NCBI GenBank assembly: GCA_003279875.1
Contig: QCGN01000007.1
Coordinates: 1 to 57,661, forward strand
Source: Prochlorococcus sp. AG-388-D03
Lineage (GTDB): Bacteria; Cyanobacteriota; Cyanobacteriia; PCC-6307; Cyanobiaceae
Reading direction: 5' to 3'
Length of the DNA stretch: 57,661 nt
In this document: in pieces, positions 55,040 to 57,661 of the stretch
How positions within the stretch are numbered: position 1 is the first letter of the stretch
How the letters are laid out: each line of letters opens with the position of its first letter
Position numbers and translations under genes: made by a program
The notes under the pieces: generated by a model
Told to the model about the DNA's origin: nothing
The model's database searches: none
What the model saw: only the letters and a program-made list of their open reading frames with translations

Positions 55040-56635
55040 TTATTTTTTTAGTTCAGGTTTTTTATATGGATGATCCTTCCATTTGTTAAAGCATGATTCC
55101 CAATAATTATATGTTTCTAATTCATCAGGTGTTCCCCAACATATAAAGTAATCAATTTCAAATAGTGCTACTTTTAATCCTATTTCTATTGATTTGTTAA
55201 TTACACTATCAATATAATATTCACCATTTACTTTTTCTCTACTAGCAATACTAAGTTTTGCTGATTTTAAAAAATAATTTGCTTTCTTAAATGTAAATGT
55301 ACCAATTAAAAGATAATCTTCTTTTGGATTAATAAGATTTTTCTTCACTGAAATTTTAGAAATATAATTTTCATTTTTGTATATCCAGCTATACATATTT
55401 GGATTTTGTTGAGCACCTGGGTATCCTTTACATCCCCAAACTAAAATATCTATTTCTTTTGAAGATAGAAGGTTTTGATATTTTTTTTCATCAAAAATAA
55501 CTCCCATATCACAAGCACTTATTATTAAGGGCTTTTCTAATTTAATATCATTATCTTCAAAAGCTCTTAAAGCAGTACGAGCTTGACCATCAGTATTAGT
55601 CTTTAAAGATTTTACACTGACATTTAATTTTTTATCTTCAATATCAAATACTTGTTTTTTATTTTTAATTATTTCTTCTCTTGTCACTATTTTTAGTTTT
55701 TCCATTCTTGGTAAATCTTTAATTGCCTTTATATACATTTCAGAACCTGATATTTTAATAAATGGTTTAGGAATTTTATATCCTTTTTCTTTAAATCTAG
55801 AACCTTTTCCAGCCATAGAAATTAATAAACATCCTTCATATATATTGTTGGAATTACAATTTTTATTATTTATATTTTTGAAAATATTTGAATACCAATT
55901 GAAATTCTCTAAATCTGAAGGGGTACCCCATTGCATAAAATAGTCAATTAGAAACGTATTTATTTTTAGACCATCTTTCAGCATAGGTTTATAGGCCATA
56001 GAAACATAAAATTCACCATTAACTTTAAGATCTAAGAAAAGTGTTTTTTTAAAATATTTCAACATCATTTCAGCTGATTTAAAGTAATATGTTCCACTTG
56101 AGACTTCTTCCATCATTGGGTTTTCAGTAAAAGGCTTTTTTTCTTGTATATCAATAACGGAATTATCGTGTTTTTTTACATAAGCATAATTTGTGTTATT
56201 TAACATATGGGGATGAAAACCTGTATAAGTAAATACACATCCATCTGGGTTATCTTTTTTTAAATAATTTATAAAATTTGGATAATTAAAAAAAGAATTG
56301 AAATCGCAATAATTAACTATAGTAGGAGTCAAGTAGTCCAAAACTGATTCAGACTCTAAAACTGCATGAATAGGACCTTTTTTGTGAGGCTTTATAGAAA
56401 TTATCTTTGTTTTAGGATGAAGATCTTTTAATATTTTGTGAAGATTTAAATTTATATCATTTAAATGCACTTCATTGCAAATGAAAATTACTCTTTCTAT
56501 TTCGCCAAACATATTGACTACATGATTTATTATCTCTTTACCTCTTACTTTTATTAGTGGTTTCGGGGTAGTGTATCCCGCATCTTTAAATCTTTGTCCA
56601 ATGCCTGACATTGGCACTACTAACTGAATTCTCAT
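55040..56635 (-). CDS. Tandem (two-domain) sugar-phosphate nucleotidyltransferase
   Basis: 531 aa made of two homologous NTP_transferase domains. Domain 1 (1-250): VVPMSGIGQRFKDAGYTTPKP, catalytic NYCDFN (108-113), VNGEFYVSMAY and FLIDYFMQWGTPSDLENFNWY. Domain 2 (268-515): ISMAGKGSRFKEKGYKIPKP, SACDMG (373-378), VNGEYYIDSVI and FEIDYFICWGTPDELETYNYW. The blocks keep the same order, and the last two share VNGE-Y and IDYF-WGTP-LE. Both have the Gly-rich loop, Pro-Lys and metal Asp, so both may be active, on different substrates. It follows the class II aldolase gene by 5 nt. Confidence 0.87.
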   Translation of the reverse strand: MRIQLVVPMSGIGQRFKDAGYTTPKPLIKVRGKEIINHVVNMFGEIERVIFICNEVHLNDINLNLHKILKDLHPKTKIISIKPHKKGPIHAVLESESVLDYLTPTIVNYCDFNSFFNYPNFINYLKKDNPDGCVFTYTGFHPHMLNNTNYAYVKKHDNSVIDIQEKKPFTENPMMEEVSSGTYYFKSAEMMLKYFKKTLFLDLKVNGEFYVSMAYKPMLKDGLKINTFLIDYFMQWGTPSDLENFNWYSNIFKNINNKNCNSNNIYEGCLLISMAGKGSRFKEKGYKIPKPFIKISGSEMYIKAIKDLPRMEKLKIVTREEIIKNKKQVFDIEDKKLNVSVKSLKTNTDGQARTALRAFEDNDIKLEKPLIISACDMGVIFDEKKYQNLLSSKEIDILVWGCKGYPGAQQNPNMYSWIYKNENYISKISVKKNLINPKEDYLLIGTFTFKKANYFLKSAKLSIASREKVNGEYYIDSVINKSIEIGLKVALFEIDYFICWGTPDELETYNYWESCFNKWKDHPYKKPELKK

Positions 56636-56640
56636 GTTTT

Positions 56641-57645
56641 CTAATTATTTAATTTTTTTCTATGAATCTCTAAATCCCAATTAATTAATTCATTTCTTTC
56701 TTTTTTAGTTAAATAATTTATTGAAGCATCTTTCGGTAATCTTGAAATGATCATTGATAAACCAACCAAAGTATCTTCATTAACTTCTTTAAAAGTTCTT
56801 GGAATAAGTATCCCTACATTTGGGATCAATACAACAGGTAATCTATTAGCTCTTAATCTAGATGACAGGGTAAGTTCCTCAGGTGAATTTATTATCATTA
56901 GTCCATTTTCTATAAAAACAGCTTGATCTGGGAATAAATCACCTTTTGTTGCTATTAAGGAATGAATCTTTGAAAAAGCAATTTTATGAATAGATTCATT
57001 TTTAGGTAATTTATACTCTCTAAATGAAAGATATTTACTAAATATTTCTAAATCAAGCGTCTTTTTGTCTAACTCGAATAAATATAATTTTTCTGAAATA
57101 CTTTTAATTATTTCAAAAACACTTTCAGCAGATTCTGCTCCTGCAACTATTCCATGATTTTCTAATAGAATTACATCTACAACTGATTCTCTTATTATTT
57201 TTTTTATTTCATTTGATAAATGCAGACCAGGTTTTTTATAAGGAACTGCTTTCCAATTAATTCCTTTTAATATAGTCTTTATTTTTCTTTGATAATTTTT
57301 TTGTATTACCCAACTAATAGTATTTACGCAGTGAACATGAAGTACATATTTATGAGGCATTAATGCATGCATTGTTGTTTCAATTGATGGGCGCATTAAA
57401 GAACTTTTGTCCCAACAATTTTCAATTGGATCTGGATCATTTTTTTCTATGGATGAGAGGATCTTTTTATGATTGGTTTTAACAAAAATATTTTTATTTT
57501 TAGCATCTGACATTTTTTCTCCAGATGCTTTTATGTACATAAAACCATTATTTTTAAAAGATATATTACCTCCTGGACCTTGGACAAGATTTATATCTCT
57601 CCCAATTTTTTCAGTTATATTAATAAGAGATTTTGATATTTCCAA
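56641..57645 (-). CDS. Class II aldolase/adducin-family protein
   Basis: 334 aa, longer than the usual 215 aa fuculose-phosphate type. It has VQGPGGNISFKNNGFMYIKASG (Asn-Ile-Ser loop), ETTMHALMPHKYVLHVHC (His-x-His zinc pair) and VILLENHGIVAGAES (third His). The C-terminal extension (residues 230-334) includes FIENGLMIINSPEELTLSSRLRANRLP. It probably cleaves or forms a phosphorylated sugar or hydroxyketone. First gene of the minus-strand run seen here; upstream genes may lie outside the window. Confidence 0.87.
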   Translation of the reverse strand: MEISKSLINITEKIGRDINLVQGPGGNISFKNNGFMYIKASGEKMSDAKNKNIFVKTNHKKILSSIEKNDPDPIENCWDKSSLMRPSIETTMHALMPHKYVLHVHCVNTISWVIQKNYQRKIKTILKGINWKAVPYKKPGLHLSNEIKKIIRESVVDVILLENHGIVAGAESAESVFEIIKSISEKLYLFELDKKTLDLEIFSKYLSFREYKLPKNESIHKIAFSKIHSLIATKGDLFPDQAVFIENGLMIINSPEELTLSSRLRANRLPVVLIPNVGILIPRTFKEVNEDTLVGLSMIISRLPKDASINYLTKKERNELINWDLEIHRKKLNN

Positions 57646-57661
57646 TTTTGAATTTTTATAA

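Noticed and set aside
50751..57645. Phosphonate biosynthesis cluster
   Set aside because: Nucleotidyltransferase and HAD genes recall such clusters, but no PEP mutase, phosphonopyruvate decarboxylase or aminotransferase is present in the window.

Overview
The window looks like chromosomal DNA of a high-light-type Prochlorococcus, or a very close picocyanobacterial relative. The base composition is strongly AT-rich, intergenic gaps are very short, and TTG and GTG starts are common. Several genes are typical of marine picocyanobacteria: nickel superoxide dismutase with its peptidase, Ftn2/ZipN, the ThiD2-ThiE fusion, a DUF3611 membrane protein and a bifunctional CobL. The assignment rests on gene content and style; no database search was run.

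From 1 to about 40.3 kb the window is a compact housekeeping region. In order it holds: the end of an FAD-linked oxidase; folC and argD behind a tRNA-Leu(CAA); two overlapping micro-ORFs for single-span membrane proteins; murA; a SpoU-type RNA methyltransferase, lpdA and trpC; a His-rich NicO-type permease facing sodX-sodN and an FKBP isomerase; lnt and mnmA; nnrE/D; a group 2 sigma factor; pdhA; ftn2; ffh-rpsP-phoH; a Bax-inhibitor-like gene; era, a trmD-ispF fusion and larB; two small hypotheticals; thiS-thiE; ribF; a DUF3611 gene; surE; pheS; nadK; cobL; a DUF3122 gene; ribD; ftsH; argF; and lexA with a good LexA box in front of it.

From 40.3 kb to the end lies a surface-polysaccharide region. 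On its left are UDP-glucuronate decarboxylase, UDP-glucose dehydrogenase, a GtrA-like protein and two GT4 glycosyltransferases. A tRNA-Ala(GGC) follows. After it come four putative methyltransferases, two of them with an N-terminal Cys pair motif. Last is a minus-strand run of six genes: class II aldolase, a double nucleotidyltransferase, a GT2 glycosyltransferase, a GDPD-like protein, a membrane glycosyltransferase fused to a uridine-kinase-like domain, and a HAD phosphatase. The gene content suggests synthesis of an activated, probably phosphate-containing sugar or alditol and its transfer to a surface polymer. I do not recognise this set as a named pathway, and it is the best candidate here for an undescribed system.

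Other points of interest are two genes (sodX and the SpoU methyltransferase) whose conserved N-termini lie upstream of any ATG/GTG/TTG and may start at ATT, and argD, whose start codon lies only 5 nt beyond the 3' end of a tRNA.
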